A stretch of DNA of 64,000 nt from Pyropia yezoensis (GCA_009829735.1 CM020618.1:7256627-7320626), one strand, 5' to 3'; positions 29,013 through 41,498 are shown, counted from the stretch's first letter. The notes: generated by a model not told the origin, from the sequence alone. Made by a program: numbers and translations.

Positions 29013-31656
29013 TCACGCGCGGGCAGCTGCGCCCACCGGCACAGTGGCGGCGGCGGCAGCGGCGGCGGCGGCAGTGGCGGCGACCGTCGAGGCGGTGGTG
29101 GCAACGGTGGCGGCAGTGGCAACGGTGGCGGCAGTGGTAACAGCGGTAGACGCGGCGGCGGCGGGGGCGGCACCACCGCCACCGCTGCGGCCGCCACCAG
29201 CCACACCGCCGCCGTCGGCGGGGCAGTCGGCGGGGCCGGCGGCGGGGCCGGCGGCGATTGGGGTCGAAGCGGCGGGCGGCAAAGGTGCGCCATCCGCGTG
29301 GCGCTTGCGCTGGTGGCGAACGAGGACGGACCGGCGGCTAAACGCCGCCCCACAGTCTGTACAAGCGTGGGGGCGGTGGCGTTGGTGCACCACCTGAGGT
29401 CCCGCCGCAGGAAAGAAAACAACACGTGTGGGGAGGAGGGAAGGGAGGAATGAAAGAAGGACAGGAAGGAGCGGGGGGGGGGAAGGGCGGGAGCAGTAAG
29501 CGCTCCAATGCTCAAAAGTCAACCGTCATCCAGTCAGTCCCAAGCTTCTGCAACAGGCGGGGGTGGGCGTTGTGCGACACCACAAGGGGTCGCACCAGGG
29601 GCAGACCAACGCAAAACGAAGAAAAAACACGGCCGAGAGGGGTCCGGCGGGTCTAAACGTACGCGCACGTGCCGGTTCCGGTCGCTGGCCTGGCCAAATG
29701 ACACCCTGCAATGGCGGCAATACCCAGAGGAACAGCCGCGAGCGCACGAGCGCCACGGGCACAGGCAGAGCACAGCAGAGCACAACAACCGCCAGTCCAG
29801 ACCGTCAGCAACAGGAGCGAGGACAGTGCAAGGCAGCAGCGCCTCCACCGGCCCAACCCCCACGCCTCACAGGGCACCACACGCCAATCCAGGGCCGGGA
29901 GCTTGACGACAAGACAGCGGCGGTCACTGACACTCCCCATGATCTTCTCCTCCCCCCCCCCCCCCCCCGCTTGCCAAAGCGCAGCCAAAACGTACCCACA
30001 CTCCGCGCACGCGTACGGCCGCAGCCGCCGGTGAACGGCCGACACGTGCGCGACGAGGGCGCTCTTTTGCGCAAACGCCGCGGCGCACTCGGCGCATGCA
30101 TGTGGCCGCAGCCGCCGGTGCACAGCCCGCGCGTGGGCGCTCAAGTTGGAGCGTTGGCCAAAGCGGGCGCCACACTCGGGACACGCGTGAGGCCGCCGCC
30201 GCCCGTGGACCAGCCGCACGTGCTTAGCAAGATTGCCCGACCGCGAGTGGGACGACCCACACTCGTCGCACGTGTACGGGCGGGGGGGGATGGCGGCGCC
30301 GGCGGGCTCGTCGCCGCCGCCGACGGCACCGTCGCCGGCTGCCACGTCCGTGTCGGCACTGCCGGCAAGGGCACCCTCGTCGTCTGTCATGGAGGCGGCG
30401 GCGGCGGCGGCGGCGGGGACGTCCAAAGGAAGCCGTAGCGGGGACCGCCGCACCCGCAGTAGCAGGTGACTGCTGTCCAGGGGGGGCACCGACGTCGGCC
30501 GCGGAGGTGACAGCGGGGGGGGCACCCCCTGGGAGCCCGCGGGTGGGGGAGCCGACACCGCCGTCAGCGGTGGCGCAATAACCGTCTGCCAAAACGACCG
30601 CGGCGGTCCAGACGGCGGCGGGAGCGGCGGCGGCGGCAATGGCGCGGCGGCAGCGACGGAAGCGACGCTATCCCCGCCAGGTCGGGGACCACCCCCCGCC
30701 GTCGGGCGGAGCGGCGCCAACACCACTGACGCGTCCCGCACGGGCCGCCGCGCCGCGGGCGGCGGCGCTAACCACCAGCCCCCCGTTGCGTCCTCACCCT
30801 CGCGCAGCAGCGCCGTAAACGGCCGCTTGGACGCGGCGGTGGACCCCGACCGCAAGGCGGTGGCGGGCGCATCCAGCAGGGGGTGCCGAGGGAAAGCGCG
30901 GGGGAGAGGCAGCGAAGAAGGGGGCGGCAACGCCTCGGGGACAGCCCGGGACGGGAGGGCGTCGGCGACCCCGACTTGCAGCGGCGGCAGCAACGGCAGA
31001 GGGGACAGCGCGCCGGCGGGCTGGGCGGGGCACCCACGAAGGGCACCGCCCCAGTGGCTCGTACCGTCACTGGGCATCTGCGCTGAAGCCGCCGTCGCCG
31101 CCGCCGACGCCGACGCCGCTGCCCTCGGCGTTGGTGCGGCCGCGAAGGATCGCGACACTACCGCCGAAGGGGGAGACGAAGGCGGAAAAAAAATGGACTT
31201 ACATGGCAGCGGTGGCACGCCGCCGTGGAAACCCCCCGGCGTGGACGCCGACACGGGAGAGGAGAGGGCGGCCGTATCACTGTCGCCCGCTGCGCCTACC
31301 CCGCCGCTGTCCGCCACGCGGCAACGGCCGCGGCCGCGGCCGCCCAGCGGTGCCCGAGGCCCGGCGGCGGGACCAAACGGCGCGCGCCGCAGCGCCGCCG
31401 TCTGCGGGGTGGGCGTGACAAGCGGCGAAAACAGCTGCCGCCCGTCATCGTCTGGAGATGTGGGGGACGTCGCGCTGTCCAAGCGGAGGGTGACGGCGTA
31501 GCCCATGGAGGCCATCGTCGAGCGGAAGTGCACGACGGCAGGTGTCGGGTCGGCGTCCGGTTCCGCGTCGGCGAGGTCATCCAGCCGCAGGCCGCCAGTC
31601 AGGCCTGGAAAGGGGAGCCGCCCGCCGCCGCCGCCACTGCCGCCGCCAGGCTCCAT
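29013..31656 (-). CDS. C2H2 zinc-finger protein with five fingers, three exons
   Basis: Exon 1 is 31656-29996 (start CATCATGG), exon 2 is 29705-29663 (43 nt) and exon 3 is 29393-29013, giving 694 aa. Both introns (29995-29706 and 29662-29394) start GTACGT and end AG. Exon 1 encodes a long Ser/Pro/Ala-rich N-terminus and fingers 1-3, all C-x2-C-x12-H-x4-H (CDECG...H, CPECG...H, CAECA...H), plus the CAECG of finger 4. Exon 2 supplies its middle (SFGQASDRNRHVR) and exon 3 its last histidine (VVH). Exon 3 then holds finger 5 (CTDCGAAFSRRS...H) and an Ala-rich tail. Spliced finger 4 keeps the exact spacing of its neighbours and their R-x-R-P linkers, which is why I trust the model. Likely a nuclear DNA-binding regulator; targets unknown. 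Confidence 0.82.
29394..29662 (-). other. intron 2 of the zinc-finger gene
   Basis: 269 nt, GTACGT...CTCAG, phase 0, pyrimidine-rich TTGTTTTCTTTCC before the acceptor. Confidence 0.75.
29706..29995 (-). other. intron 1 of the zinc-finger gene
   Basis: 290 nt, GTACGT...TGCAG, phase 2. Its donor matches that of intron 2. Confidence 0.75.
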
Positions 31657-34600
31657 GATGGGTGTTCGGGGCTACCTGAGGCGCACAAGGAAGACGGGGG
31701 CGGGTGAGTGGGATGAGGTGAGAGGAGAAGTGACGGCAGTGACGAGCCCCTGCCGTTGCCGCGACACCCTTGAGGCGAGTCGACGCCAAGCCGCTATCGG
31801 CGGTCGGGCTCCGTCGCCGCGGCAGGCCTCTCTTTTGACCACTCCCTCGGAGCGGTGCGCCACAGACCCGACCGCATGCGATGCACCGCCCCGTCGAGGT
31901 TGCCCCCACCCCACCAGCCGCCGAGGGCGCGCGACTCACCCCTTGGCCGCCAAGCCACGCCGCTGCGGCCTTGCAAACAGATAAGGCAGGGGGGGTGAGC
32001 CAAGCGGTGCACACGCCACCAGCCCGGGCGTGCACGTAGCCCCCAACGCAAAAAAGGCCGCCCCTCCCCCTCTCTCCCTAGGCTGCTGCCGCCGCCGAAG
32101 CGGCCGTCGCCGACGTCACACAACAGCTACCGCTGCCACCGTAACAACCGCCACCGCGGCCGCTGCCACCCACCGTCGCTGTCGCCACCACAACGCACGG
32201 TGCAGCCGGTGACGGGGGGGGGGGGGGGCGCGGCCACGCAAGCCCCCCGCCCACGTCGATGAGCACCCGGGCGGCAGCCACAACCGGGACGACGGCCAGG
32301 GAGAGCGGCGTGCATGGACGGCCGAGGGGAGGAGCAAGGAGGAGCGAAAGCACCAGCGCGAGACGACGGTGCGGCCCGCCCACCCCCAGCCCTCCTCTCC
32401 CGCTCTCGCGTCGCTGCCGGTGACGGGCGCGCAGGGGGATGCCGGGCTGCCCGAGAGGCGACGCTCTTCTACCACCTCGTCCCCCCTCTGGGCAGCGCTC
32501 ATCTACCAGCACATCTCCTCCCCTACCCCCCCTCCACCCCTCACAAGCGCGATGGGTGGGGCGCCAAGAAACTCGGCCCTCTGACGCGGGGGGGCGGTCG
32601 GGGGGAAACCGGGGGGGGCCCGCGGCAAGACCCAGCAACCACTCGAGTGTCAAACACAGCCCAGCAGACGCTGGGACAGTGGCCCGTCGGTGTCCCCCCA
32701 ACAACGCCCGTCTCCCACCCTGCGGGGCGCGCCAGAGGAACCCACGGCAGTCAATGGGTGGGGAGGTGGGCGCCCGCCACGGCTGCGGCGGCGCCACGAA
32801 AGCCGTCCCTGACAACGGGCGCCCGCCCACCCGGGCTTGCTCCTGCCCAGGAGGACAGGACCCCCGCCTTCCGTCTCCCTCCCCTCACACCCCCCCCCCC
32901 TCCGGGGAAAAAGGCGGGCGCGCAGGAAAAATCCATCCAGAAGCCTCGCCAAGCCCCCTCGCGCGGGACGAGGAGCATGGGGCCGCGTTGGCGTGTGTGC
33001 TCGTGTAAGTGTGGGAGGAAAGAGGCGACTCCCCCAAGAAGCGGCCACCGCACCGCGGTGCGCCGAGACACCGGCCATGGGCGGAGAGAGGGGGGGGCGC
33101 GGGGAGTGGAAAAACAGAGGACCGCGGGTGCCACACCTCGCAAGCAAAGATCAATGCGGGGGGGGCAGAGGAGGGGGGGGGAGGGGGGAGAGTGTGGGAG
33201 CAGCGGCTGCTACCCCCTCCACACACCCCCTCTGGCCGACCAGGGCGCGCGCGCCGCCGCGGCAGTAGAAGCGGACGACCACGTCCGCCGCTGGGAGACG
33301 GCGACAAAAATAGAGTCTCCCCGCGCGGGGGTGCGCCGCCGGCGGCAGGCCCCGCGGGCAGCCCGGCGGTGGGGCGGGAGGAGCAGAGAGAGCGACAGTG
33401 AGCCCCGCGGCGGGACACGCGCGGCGGCCACAGATGCCACGGCCGAAGAAGGGGGGAAGGGGGAGGGAAGGGGGGGGGGGGGAGGACGGCGTCGCAATCC
33501 ACACCACCGCCGCCTCATCAGGCCCGCCCACGTCGGGCGGCACACCACAACGTGGGACCTAGACAACAGCCATCAGCGGCAGCGTCCCCGGCTGTACGAC
33601 GCACACAGACGGCGCCAGCCGCAGAGCCCTCGCCCCCCCCCTGACCTCATTCCCCGCCCGGGGTGCTGCCACCAGCGCGGCCATTGCCACGGGCGGGCGG
33701 CGCGGGTGGATGGCACGAGGGGGGAGGGGGGGGCAAACAGGGAGGGGGGAGATGGGGTCAGAGCCGCGCCGAGCAGACACCGCAACAGACAACACATCCA
33801 CACGCAGCGGCGACGGGGGGACCGAGATCGCCTGCCGAGGGGTGAAAATGGGGGCAGTCTGTCGCCCAGCCGCGACCACCACCCCCTCAACTCGACGCAA
33901 ACCCCTATCTCCCACCGCCCCCCCCGCCCCGCCCCCCTTGCTCGCCGCTACGGGTCGCCTCGCGCATCGGCCACGAAGCCCGCACCTGCCGGCAGGCGGC
34001 GACACGTCCGTGATGGAACCGACAACAGCCGCCAGGCGGGGGGAAACAGGGAGGAAGCGAGGGGGGGGGACGGCGCACCGCACCGCCCAACCACCACCCA
34101 GCCGCCGCCCCCACGGCCGCCCCTGGCATGGCGCCCAAACGTGGAGGTGACGCGGCCGGCAAAAGGGGCGTCTCCAGCTGGCGGGCGAGCGCCATGGACC
34201 GCACAGACGCCGAAGCCTTTGCCATTTCGCCCCCACCAGAAGAGAGGGGAGCACGGGGGGGGGAGAGGGGACCAGGCCACCAAGACCGCCTCCTCATCAA
34301 GCCCCCACACCCCCGGCGGCCGCCACGTCTGGGCGCTCCCCGCAGGGGGTGGCGGATGCCGCCGCCATCAAGGCGGCACATGCTGCATATTGTCAACAGC
34401 GGACAAGGGAGGGGGGAAGGGGGTAAATAGGGGGGGGGGGGGGGGGGGGGGTGGTCCAGGACGAGCATGGCGCGCTGGGGAAACAGTGGGGGGAGGAGGC
34501 GGGGCGGCGTCGTGCAGACGGCGAGCCTCGCCGCGGGGCCCTCATGAGCGCGAGGAGCGCGCCACGAAGCCGCATCGTGTCTGCGATTGGATCAGGACCT

Positions 34601-36764
34601 CCACGAGCGCGCCACGACGCCGCCGTTCGGGCGGGGTGATGCGGCACCAATGACGGTGCATCCGGCCCGGATTTTCAGACAGATGACCCCCACCGGCCCC
34701 GTCCCCGCCCCCCCAAGCACGCCCGGCCGTGTGTCGTGGCGCCCCCTGCACCGCCCCGCGCCCCATGGCGGGCGCGGGAGGGCGTCACCGGCCGCGGTCC
34801 CGCCGTCGCGACAGTGTCGCGGCGGTGGGGACAGAGCTGTGCTGTGCCCTCTTCGACATTCGCTGGCCGTGGCCGGTCCTCGCGCCGACAGAGACTGGGT
34901 GTGGAGGTGGGGGTGCAAAGCAGCGGGCGCGGCAGGTGCGCCCCCCCGTTACGTTCTTTTGCGCCGGCGGGGGGGTGAGAGGAGAGCTGCACAGCACGCC
35001 ACGCACGGGTCATCGGTGCCAGGTGCTGCAACCCCATCTGGTACATATGGAGGCCCTGCTATGTTCTCCCTGCCTGGTGCTCGTACATGGAGGCGCACCG
35101 CAGCGGGCGCGGCGGGCGTAGCTACGGACAAGCATAGCGTTGTGAGCAGACCGACTCGTTCGGTACGTTTTGCTGGAAGGGGTAGATCGAGGGACGGGGA
35201 GCTCGCCACGCACAGCTGTGCCAGGCGGTACTACCTCTCCTGGGCAAAGGGTGCGCCCCTATGAGCCGCCCATCCCTATTCCTCTGCAACACGGCCATGC
35301 GGCGCGGGCAACGACACCCCCGCCAGTGACAATGGCCACCCCGGTGAGATGGCCCCCCGCGCACCGCTCACCCGCTGCCGAGACCACGACAGCGGCTTGC
35401 ACGGCGGCGGCCACCAGTCGAGTGCCCGGGGCGGGGGGCGGGCCCAGGGCGCGCGCGCCTTCAAGCACCAATCCTTGCCCACGCCAACCAACCTCCCCAC
35501 CCCGCACCTCCCTCACCCCCGGGTTCACCGTCGGCCACCGAGTCCAACACGGGCCATCCATTCACCGCGGCCTCTCCACCTGACAACAGCCCGCTACTCG
35601 CGTGCAACCCGCACAGGCGGGACAGAAAGGGACATCATGTGATGGTCAAGGGCGACGGGGAGGAGGGAAGGAAAGAGCGGCGGGCGCCCGCTCCTCCAGA
35701 CGTGGCACCCCACCGACAGCTACTGCAGTGGCGACGGTGGTGGTGGTTTGCCCAGCGTCAGCCGGGAGGAAGAGCGGGCGGGGGGGAGGGGGACCGCCAC
35801 GACGCACCACCAGCCCGTGCGGCAGGGAGCACACGGGCGGGGGGGGGGGAGGGGGGGGAGGGCACAGCCGCTCAACGGGAGGCCCGCGCTGCACGCCGCC
35901 CGCCCGTGCGCATGCGCGCGGCGCCGAGTCCCGCAGCAGGCGGCAAGGTCTATTTTTGGCGCGCCAGCCGGTGGCAGCCGGCCGCCCCCCACCGCCGCGA
36001 CGGCGCGACCGCCGCCGGGACACTGTCACCCTCCTCGCCCCCCGACAGCCAGGCCACCGTCACCATCCCCGCCCCCCCCCGCTCCCCCCAAAGGCGGTGT
36101 GGTCGCCAAGCCAACGCCGCATCACTGCCCCACAGGCCGCGCACGTGAACCCCCCCTCGTGCCTCCCCCCCTCCCGTCCCCCCCCCCCTGCCACACTTGC
36201 ACCCACGGTGGGGCCACCCGCGCCCCTGCCAGTGCCTGGACGGCAGCGGTGTGGTCGCGGCACGCCACCGCGCGCGGCGAGGCCGTGCCGCGGCGCAGGC
36301 GGGCAGCACCACGGACAGAGCAGGGCGGGCGGGCGACGACAGGCGTGCGCGTCGGGGTCGGGAAAGGGTCGGGGGGGGAGCACCAGATCGAGGTGGCCCC
36401 TCTCCCTGTTCCACCGCCCCAGTCATCGCTGGCCTCGGCTGGTATCAGTCGACGGCCCGCGCACCCGGCACGCAGGGCGAGCGTGTACAGCATGCGCTAC
36501 GCCGCTCGGCGCCGACACAATCGTCCGTGACAGGGACCCGCCCCGTTGCCGCACGAGCTGCCGTCGCCCGAGCTGCCGCCGCCGTGTCCCGTGCGCATGC
36601 CACCACCGCCGCCGGACGAAGGGCGTGCGGATACTATATGCGCCGCCCCCCCCTCAGCCTTCCCCCCACGACCATAGCACCAAAGCTCACCCCGAGCCGC
36701 CGGTCCCCTCTCCGTGTAGCGCCAAAAGACCCACCCCAAGCCGCTGCCTCCCCCTCCAAGAGGC
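31657..36764. other. 5.1 kb GC-rich region without supported gene
   Basis: Several long ORFs (for example 32314-34653 plus, 779 codons) have no domain, no codon-position bias I can see, and Arg/Gly/Pro composition on both strands. Poly-G runs occur near 34431-34450. A multi-exon gene could hide here; I could not assemble one. Confidence 0.5.
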
Positions 36765-37718
36765 CTAGGCCCCCCCCCTGTCTCGAGGCGGCCCAAACAC
36801 GGACCACGAGTAGACGTCGTCGCCCAGGTCAGCCGCCCGCACTGCGGCAGGCAAGCCAACTGCCTCCCCGCCCTCTCCCCCCACCTCGTCCATACCCCAG
36901 CCAGCACCGCCGCCGCCCACCCCGTCCCACTCCGCCCCCCCGCCACCCCACCCCCCCTCGCCCCAGCCGCCGTCGTCAACGTCGCGCACACGCTTACGCA
37001 TGACAACCCCCCGACCACGTGTACCGACCACCGACCACCCGCCCGCCGAGTAGCACGCAATGGCGCCAGTGTTCGCTTCTTCCACCACCAGGTAGGCGGC
37101 GGCCTCGCCCCAGCGGGCCGCCACGCCAGCGGCCGCCACCATGAGGGCGCCGCCAACGCCGCGCCGACGCCACCGACGGCCGACCCCCACGTTGCCAATC
37201 ATCGCAACGGGCACACCGCCAAGGCGGACGAGGCCCACCTCCCCGCCCCCCACGACGGTCCCATTGATAGAGGCGACAAGGAGGGTGGGCGGGTCGGGAG
37301 CGGGGAAGAACAGGGGCGAAGGGGGGGGGGAGGGAGAACCGTCGGGCGCGACGGTCGCGCTGGTGGCGACGGCCTTGGCTGCGGCAGTGGCGGCCGCGGC
37401 GGCCGCGGCCGTAGAGGTGGCAGCGGGGAGGTGACGCCGCGCAATGGCCACGGCAAGCCGAGCTCGGTGCACAGGGGTACCAACTGCCAGTGGGTGTGGC
37501 AGGGGGGTCAGCGCCGTGGCCATGATGGCGGCCGCAGAGAGGACCGCTCGGGGGAGGGGGGTAGAGGATACCGAAATGGCGGGGGGGAGCGAGGAGTCGC
37601 ATGCCCACGGAGTGGAGCGGGAGGAAGCAGGGGAAGTACACGGTCGGTAGGAAAGGCGAGTGGCGCGGAGGGAGGGAGTGGGTGGAAACATAGACGACAG
37701 CACAAAAGCTGTCTGCAT
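36765..37718 (-). CDS. GNAT-family N-acetyltransferase
   Basis: 317 aa, one exon, start in CACCATGC at 37718. The first 140 residues are Ser/Thr/Ala/Arg-rich and could be an organellar transit peptide. The GNAT fold follows: TLLVASINGTVVGGGEV (about 144-161, strands preceding motif A), then GNVGVGRRWRRRGVGGAL (about 175-191) containing the R-x-x-G-x-G acetyl-CoA pyrophosphate loop. EANTGAIACYSAGGWSVVG (about 214-232) is motif B with the N-x-x-A-x-x-x-Y-x-x-x-G-W/F signature. The last 70 residues are Gly/Asp-rich. Such proteins transfer acetyl from acetyl-CoA to protein N-termini, lysines or small amines; the substrate cannot be told. It is transcribed divergently from RPS11. Confidence 0.82.
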   Translation of the reverse strand: MQTAFVLSSMFPPTPSLRATRLSYRPCTSPASSRSTPWACDSSLPPAISVSSTPLPRAVLSAAAIMATALTPLPHPLAVGTPVHRARLAVAIARRHLPAATSTAAAAAAATAAAKAVATSATVAPDGSPSPPPSPLFFPAPDPPTLLVASINGTVVGGGEVGLVRLGGVPVAMIGNVGVGRRWRRRGVGGALMVAAAGVAARWGEAAAYLVVEEANTGAIACYSAGGWSVVGTRGRGVVMRKRVRDVDDGGWGEGGWGGGGAEWDGVGGGGAGWGMDEVGGEGGEAVGLPAAVRAADLGDDVYSWSVFGPPRDRGGA

Positions 37719-38349
37719 GGTGCGGAAATCGGTGGTGTGGAAAAGGTGACACCTTCAACCCGCTGCGCTACGCGTTCAGGGGCAACGGGAGCAAATGCGA
37801 CCTGAAGTCATGGGGTGAAGCGGAGACCGTGCTGGGCACTGGTGGGACAGGGGAAGGATACGCAGCCGAGGGGAAGGATACGCAGCCGAGGGCAAGTTCA
37901 GTCCGAACGGAAGGGTAACAGAGTGAAAAGGCGACTGCAGAGAGCACCCGTCCTCGCGTGGAGAGGCGTCCGAGCTGCCCAGCCCCAACGCTTCCACGCC
38001 CCTGTCAATGGACTTGGTGTTCCAGATGCATCGCCACTAAAAATTCAACAACAATTTGAACAAAACGTAGTTATATAAGAAGTACTTGAATCGGACAGCT
38101 GTACGGAATCTGTTGAAGGTATGGATGAACGACTTGTATAATAATTTCTCTCGGCGGATGCAGAGGCCGACGACATCCGGCTGCCCGTCATGTCGGTGCT
38201 CTCTGGTGAGGCCTCGCCCACCGCGACGGACGGTACCTTGCGACAACGGCTGGTCGGCTTGCAACCCCGACTCCGGCACCCCTACTATCCCTACGCACGC
38301 GTCAACGGGACGGGGGTGCTCCACCACTGGTGCCGGCTAGTGGTTCACC
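37719..38349. promoter_or_regulatory. divergent intergenic region of the GNAT and RPS11 genes
   Basis: A 20-bp unit (GGGGAAGGATACGCAGCCGA) is repeated twice in tandem at about 37851-37890. TATATAAG at 38072-38079 lies in an unusually AT-rich patch (38035-38160) and is a good TATA candidate for RPS11, with a leader of about 250 nt. Confidence 0.45.
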
Positions 38350-38808
38350 ATGGATGTCCAGCATGAGAAGGCGTTCCAGAAGCAGGCTGCCGTGTCGCTG
38401 ACCGGCGGCGTCTCTAAGAAGAAGGGCCGCTGGTACAAGAACGTTGGCCTGGGCATCAAGACCCCTGCTGAGGCCATTGACGGCGACTACATTGACAAGA
38501 AGTGTCCCTTCACCGGTGATGTCTCCATCCGCGGCCGGCTGTTTCGCGGGGTGGTGGTGTCCACCAAGATGCGCCGCACGGTGGTCATCCGCCGCGAGTA
38601 CCTGCACTGGATCAAGAAGTACAAGCGTTTTGAGAAGCGCCACCGCAACATCCCTGCCCATTGCTCCCCTTGCTTCCGCGTGAAGGAAGGTGACCAGGTG
38701 ACCATCGGACAATGCCGGCCCCTGTCCAAGACCATCCGCTTCAACGTCCTTAAGATTGACCGCGTCGCTGCGGTTGTGGAGAGCAAGAAGGCCTTCACCA
38801 GCCTCTAG
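38350..38808 (+). CDS. RPS11: 40S ribosomal protein S11 (uS17)
   Basis: 152 aa, no intron, start in TTCACCATGG. It matches the eukaryotic S11 pattern throughout: [63 protein letters not shown] and [18 protein letters not shown]. The protein is basic and of normal length (vertebrate S11 is about 158 aa), shortened slightly near the N-terminus. It binds 18S rRNA in the small-subunit body and is essential for 40S assembly. Codon use is strongly biased to C/G-ending codons without homopolymers, as expected for a highly expressed gene. Confidence 0.97.
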   Translation: MDVQHEKAFQKQAAVSLTGGVSKKKGRWYKNVGLGIKTPAEAIDGDYIDKKCPFTGDVSIRGRLFRGVVVSTKMRRTVVIRREYLHWIKKYKRFEKRHRNIPAHCSPCFRVKEGDQVTIGQCRPLSKTIRFNVLKIDRVAAVVESKKAFTSL

Positions 38809-39565
38809 GTACCCTGCCTTGCTTTTTCTTTGCCTGGGCTCCTCTGTTGCGGTCTTTGGCGACTCGGCGGCGTACGGTTTGCGCGAGCCAAGGGGGTTGG
38901 GGGGCGCTGCTGTGTGTTCCCCCGCGCGCGCGTTGCGAGAGGTTCAGGTAAGCGCGTGCGCATACCTCAATGCTGCCTATGTGGCGGCTACGAGGGTGCC
39001 TTAATGATGGCATGTCTTCGAGGTGTGCGGGAACCTCTCCAGCGGCGGCGTAAAAGTGATCTGTTTGGGTTTTTTTCACGTTCATGTCCAGTGGTGCTGG
39101 CTGGTTGGGCGCTTGCCGCAGTTCAGCAGCTGTGCTGTGCGCGATCTATAGTAGCTGTTGCGTGCGCGTGTGTCGTTAGATGAGCGTGTGTCGGCGTGTT
39201 GTCGGGGCCCCTTGCCAGCGGCACGCGCAGTGGCTTCCGTTGAGTGCATGGGTACCGGGATTTGGGGAAGCTTGACGGCATTTCAAGTCATACATGCCAC
39301 GCCTGGCCAGATTGGTTGCAACTGGACGGCGCTGTGCCCACTGGGTATCGCCGTCGAGACCACTCATCGGCATGGACGCGTAAGGACGAGTTGCTCGTGG
39401 TCGGCGCACGGTACAAACCGGCCGTTCTGAACCGGCCGTTCTGGGATGCTCGACTAGCGCAGCATGTGCACGCGTGAGGGGCCCCGTATCCGAGGCAAGG
39501 TGAACTTTAAGACCCACCCTATACATGTTTGGCAGCCTTCCGTCAAGCCCAGAAACCGCTCTCGC
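38809..39565. other. intergenic region between convergent RPS11 and TAF13
   Basis: No gene seen. More moderate GC than most of the window; presumably both 3' ends. Confidence 0.5.
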
Positions 39566-40869
39566 TCACCTTGGTGCAGGGGGCGGCTTGAAGGCTGATG
39601 CTTTTCCGGACCCACCCACTCCTCCGCCGCCTAACACCTTCGCCTCTACCGGTTTGGTCCCACCAGCAGCCCCACTGCCCGGCAGAGGTGGCGCCACGCC
39701 CTTGCCACCGCTTCCACTGCCAGATGCGCCTGCAGCGCCAGCTGCACCGGGGTGAGCGCCCTTGGAGCCGGCCGCGGCCGGGCCACCCGGAGCCCCGGAA
39801 GTGGCCAAGGCAGCCGCTGCGGCCTCTTCGGCATACGCCGCCGTCAGGTTCTTGCCGTCCTTGGTAGCTGTCTGGATATGAGCCTGCATATCAAGTAGAT
39901 ACCGCACACGTTGCATCTTCCTGTCGTCTTTGCGGATAACGAACTTGACGTCCGTCACGTCTGGTCGGTCTCGCCGACGAGAGGCGGCCACGTCCATGGT
40001 CTGCAGCATCGTATGGGCGACAAGCGCCGCGACCGAGCCCCATCGGAAGGAACGCAACCGGCGAAAGCACAACGGCAGCAAGATAAAAAGCCCTGGGTCA
40101 GCCCTTTCCACCCGTGGTGCTTCGGGCAACGCGTCCACCATGCCAAGAAGATGGACAGCCACCCCTGAGTCACTCAACGCGCAGTCGACGTGTCTCCATG
40201 GAGAATCAAACGCAATGCGAACTTCAACCACACGCGCAAACAGCTTCAAAGAAAATGACGCACCTTGGTGACCAGGGCTACGATGTACTCAATCACCATC
40301 TCTTCCATAAGACGGACGGAGGCAGGGGATGGCGGCATCGAGTCTCCAAACCCAAACATCATGCCCCGCACTATGCATTCGAAGGAAAAACATCATAGCA
40401 GGTAGAAAACGGCCACAACAGAGACTCCAAACGATGGAAAGGAAGGTGCGAGACCGACGCAGTCCCCAACAAGCGCAACGCCCGGACCACAGCAAGCACG
40501 TACGACGCCAAGAGTCACACACATACAAAATAGCAGGTCAGCAACGAGCTGACTTGCACTGCACGTATCACAGGAGTGCCGCACCCAAAGCGGCAAGGCA
40601 CAGCAGCGATAAACTGGGAGCAGTACTGCCGTTGCCCCCTTCATTTCGGTCAGAGCAGAGCGGCTCGAACTGGAAACCACACACGCCATTCATGAACATC
40701 CATCTGCTGCACTCCATTCTTGCGGACAATCCCAGTATCAGGAGAGGCGCCTGTACAAGTATAGCATACGCTCGCTCACGAAAATGCGCGGGATGGTGCG
40801 GCGCTCGACGATGCCCCCATCTGCAGCAGCATCAGCCGACGCGGCGCCGAGAGGATTGGAACCGCTCAT
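39566..40869 (-). CDS. TAF13: TFIID subunit TAF13, three exons
   Basis: Exon 1 is 40869-40770, exon 2 is 40370-40264 and exon 3 is 40000-39566, giving 213 aa. Intron 1 (40769-40371) runs GTATGC...AG and intron 2 (40263-40001) GTGCGT...AG. The spliced frame carries the TAF13 histone fold: exon 1 ends RIFVSE, exon 2 reads RGMMFGFGDS and MEEMVIEYIVALVTK, and exon 3 continues TMDVAASRRR and FVIRKDDRKMQRVRYLLDMQ. These match the conserved (K/R)xLFxxELRxMMYGFGD and FxIRKDxxKxxRVxxLL signatures. TAF13 pairs with TAF11 in TFIID. The tail after the fold is an Ala/Gly/Pro extension of about 80 residues absent from animal TAF13 (about 124 aa). The exon 1/2 junction creates the Leu of the ELRGMM motif, which supports the model. 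Confidence 0.87.
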
Positions 40870-41498
40870 TGCGTCGTCCTCTTGATCTCCTCAACAGCTG
40901 AAAAAACACCAGCGCACAAGGCGCAGACACAGTTCCACTGCTACCGCCACCGTGGCGAAGCCGATACAGAAGTCGCACTCAGAGACCGGGACAGCGTGAA
41001 GGGCGCCCAACTGCAGTGGTGTGCCAGAGCGCTCAAGAGCGAAGTCGACTTCAAAGAAATTACATAAAATGACACGGAAGAACTCTTCAGCCGGAAAGAA
41101 TCACGTAACCACGCACCTCGGTGCATCCTGCGGGCACGTCCGTTCTCGGACTGCAGCTGTATACGGCTCAGGTGCCATGCACATATGAGATACCCAATTC
41201 AGCCGGCCAATAGAATATGACCTTTCTGTTAACGTGGGGACCTCGTGCCGAGCTCTCGACCTATCCTGGCCGCCCCTGTTAACGGATGGCCCGCAGCGCA
41301 GCAAGGTCGTCCGGCATCAGCCTATAGAATCCTTGGGATAACACGTCCACCTCATGACCTCCACCACCGTAAAAAAAGGACACGAAATGTGAATGTAGTA
41401 TCGACTTTTGAAACACATGTTGGCCTCGGGTAGGCTTCGAATAGTCACCCCCCGTCACCGTCTTGCCACCTGGCCTACGCCAATCTGTCCGCCCCCGC
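40870..41498. other. intergenic region upstream of TAF13 up to the truncated Ty3 fragment
   Basis: No gene seen. It contains the TAF13 promoter side and unassigned sequence. Confidence 0.4.

Noticed and set aside
32314-34653. 779-codon plus-strand ORF
   Set aside because: Arg/Gly/Pro low complexity, equally long overlapping ORFs on the other strand, no domain or start context; explained by high GC.
36765-37758. Alternative 254-codon minus ORF starting at 37758
   Set aside because: Different frame from the one carrying the GNAT motifs; Arg/Pro-rich shadow.
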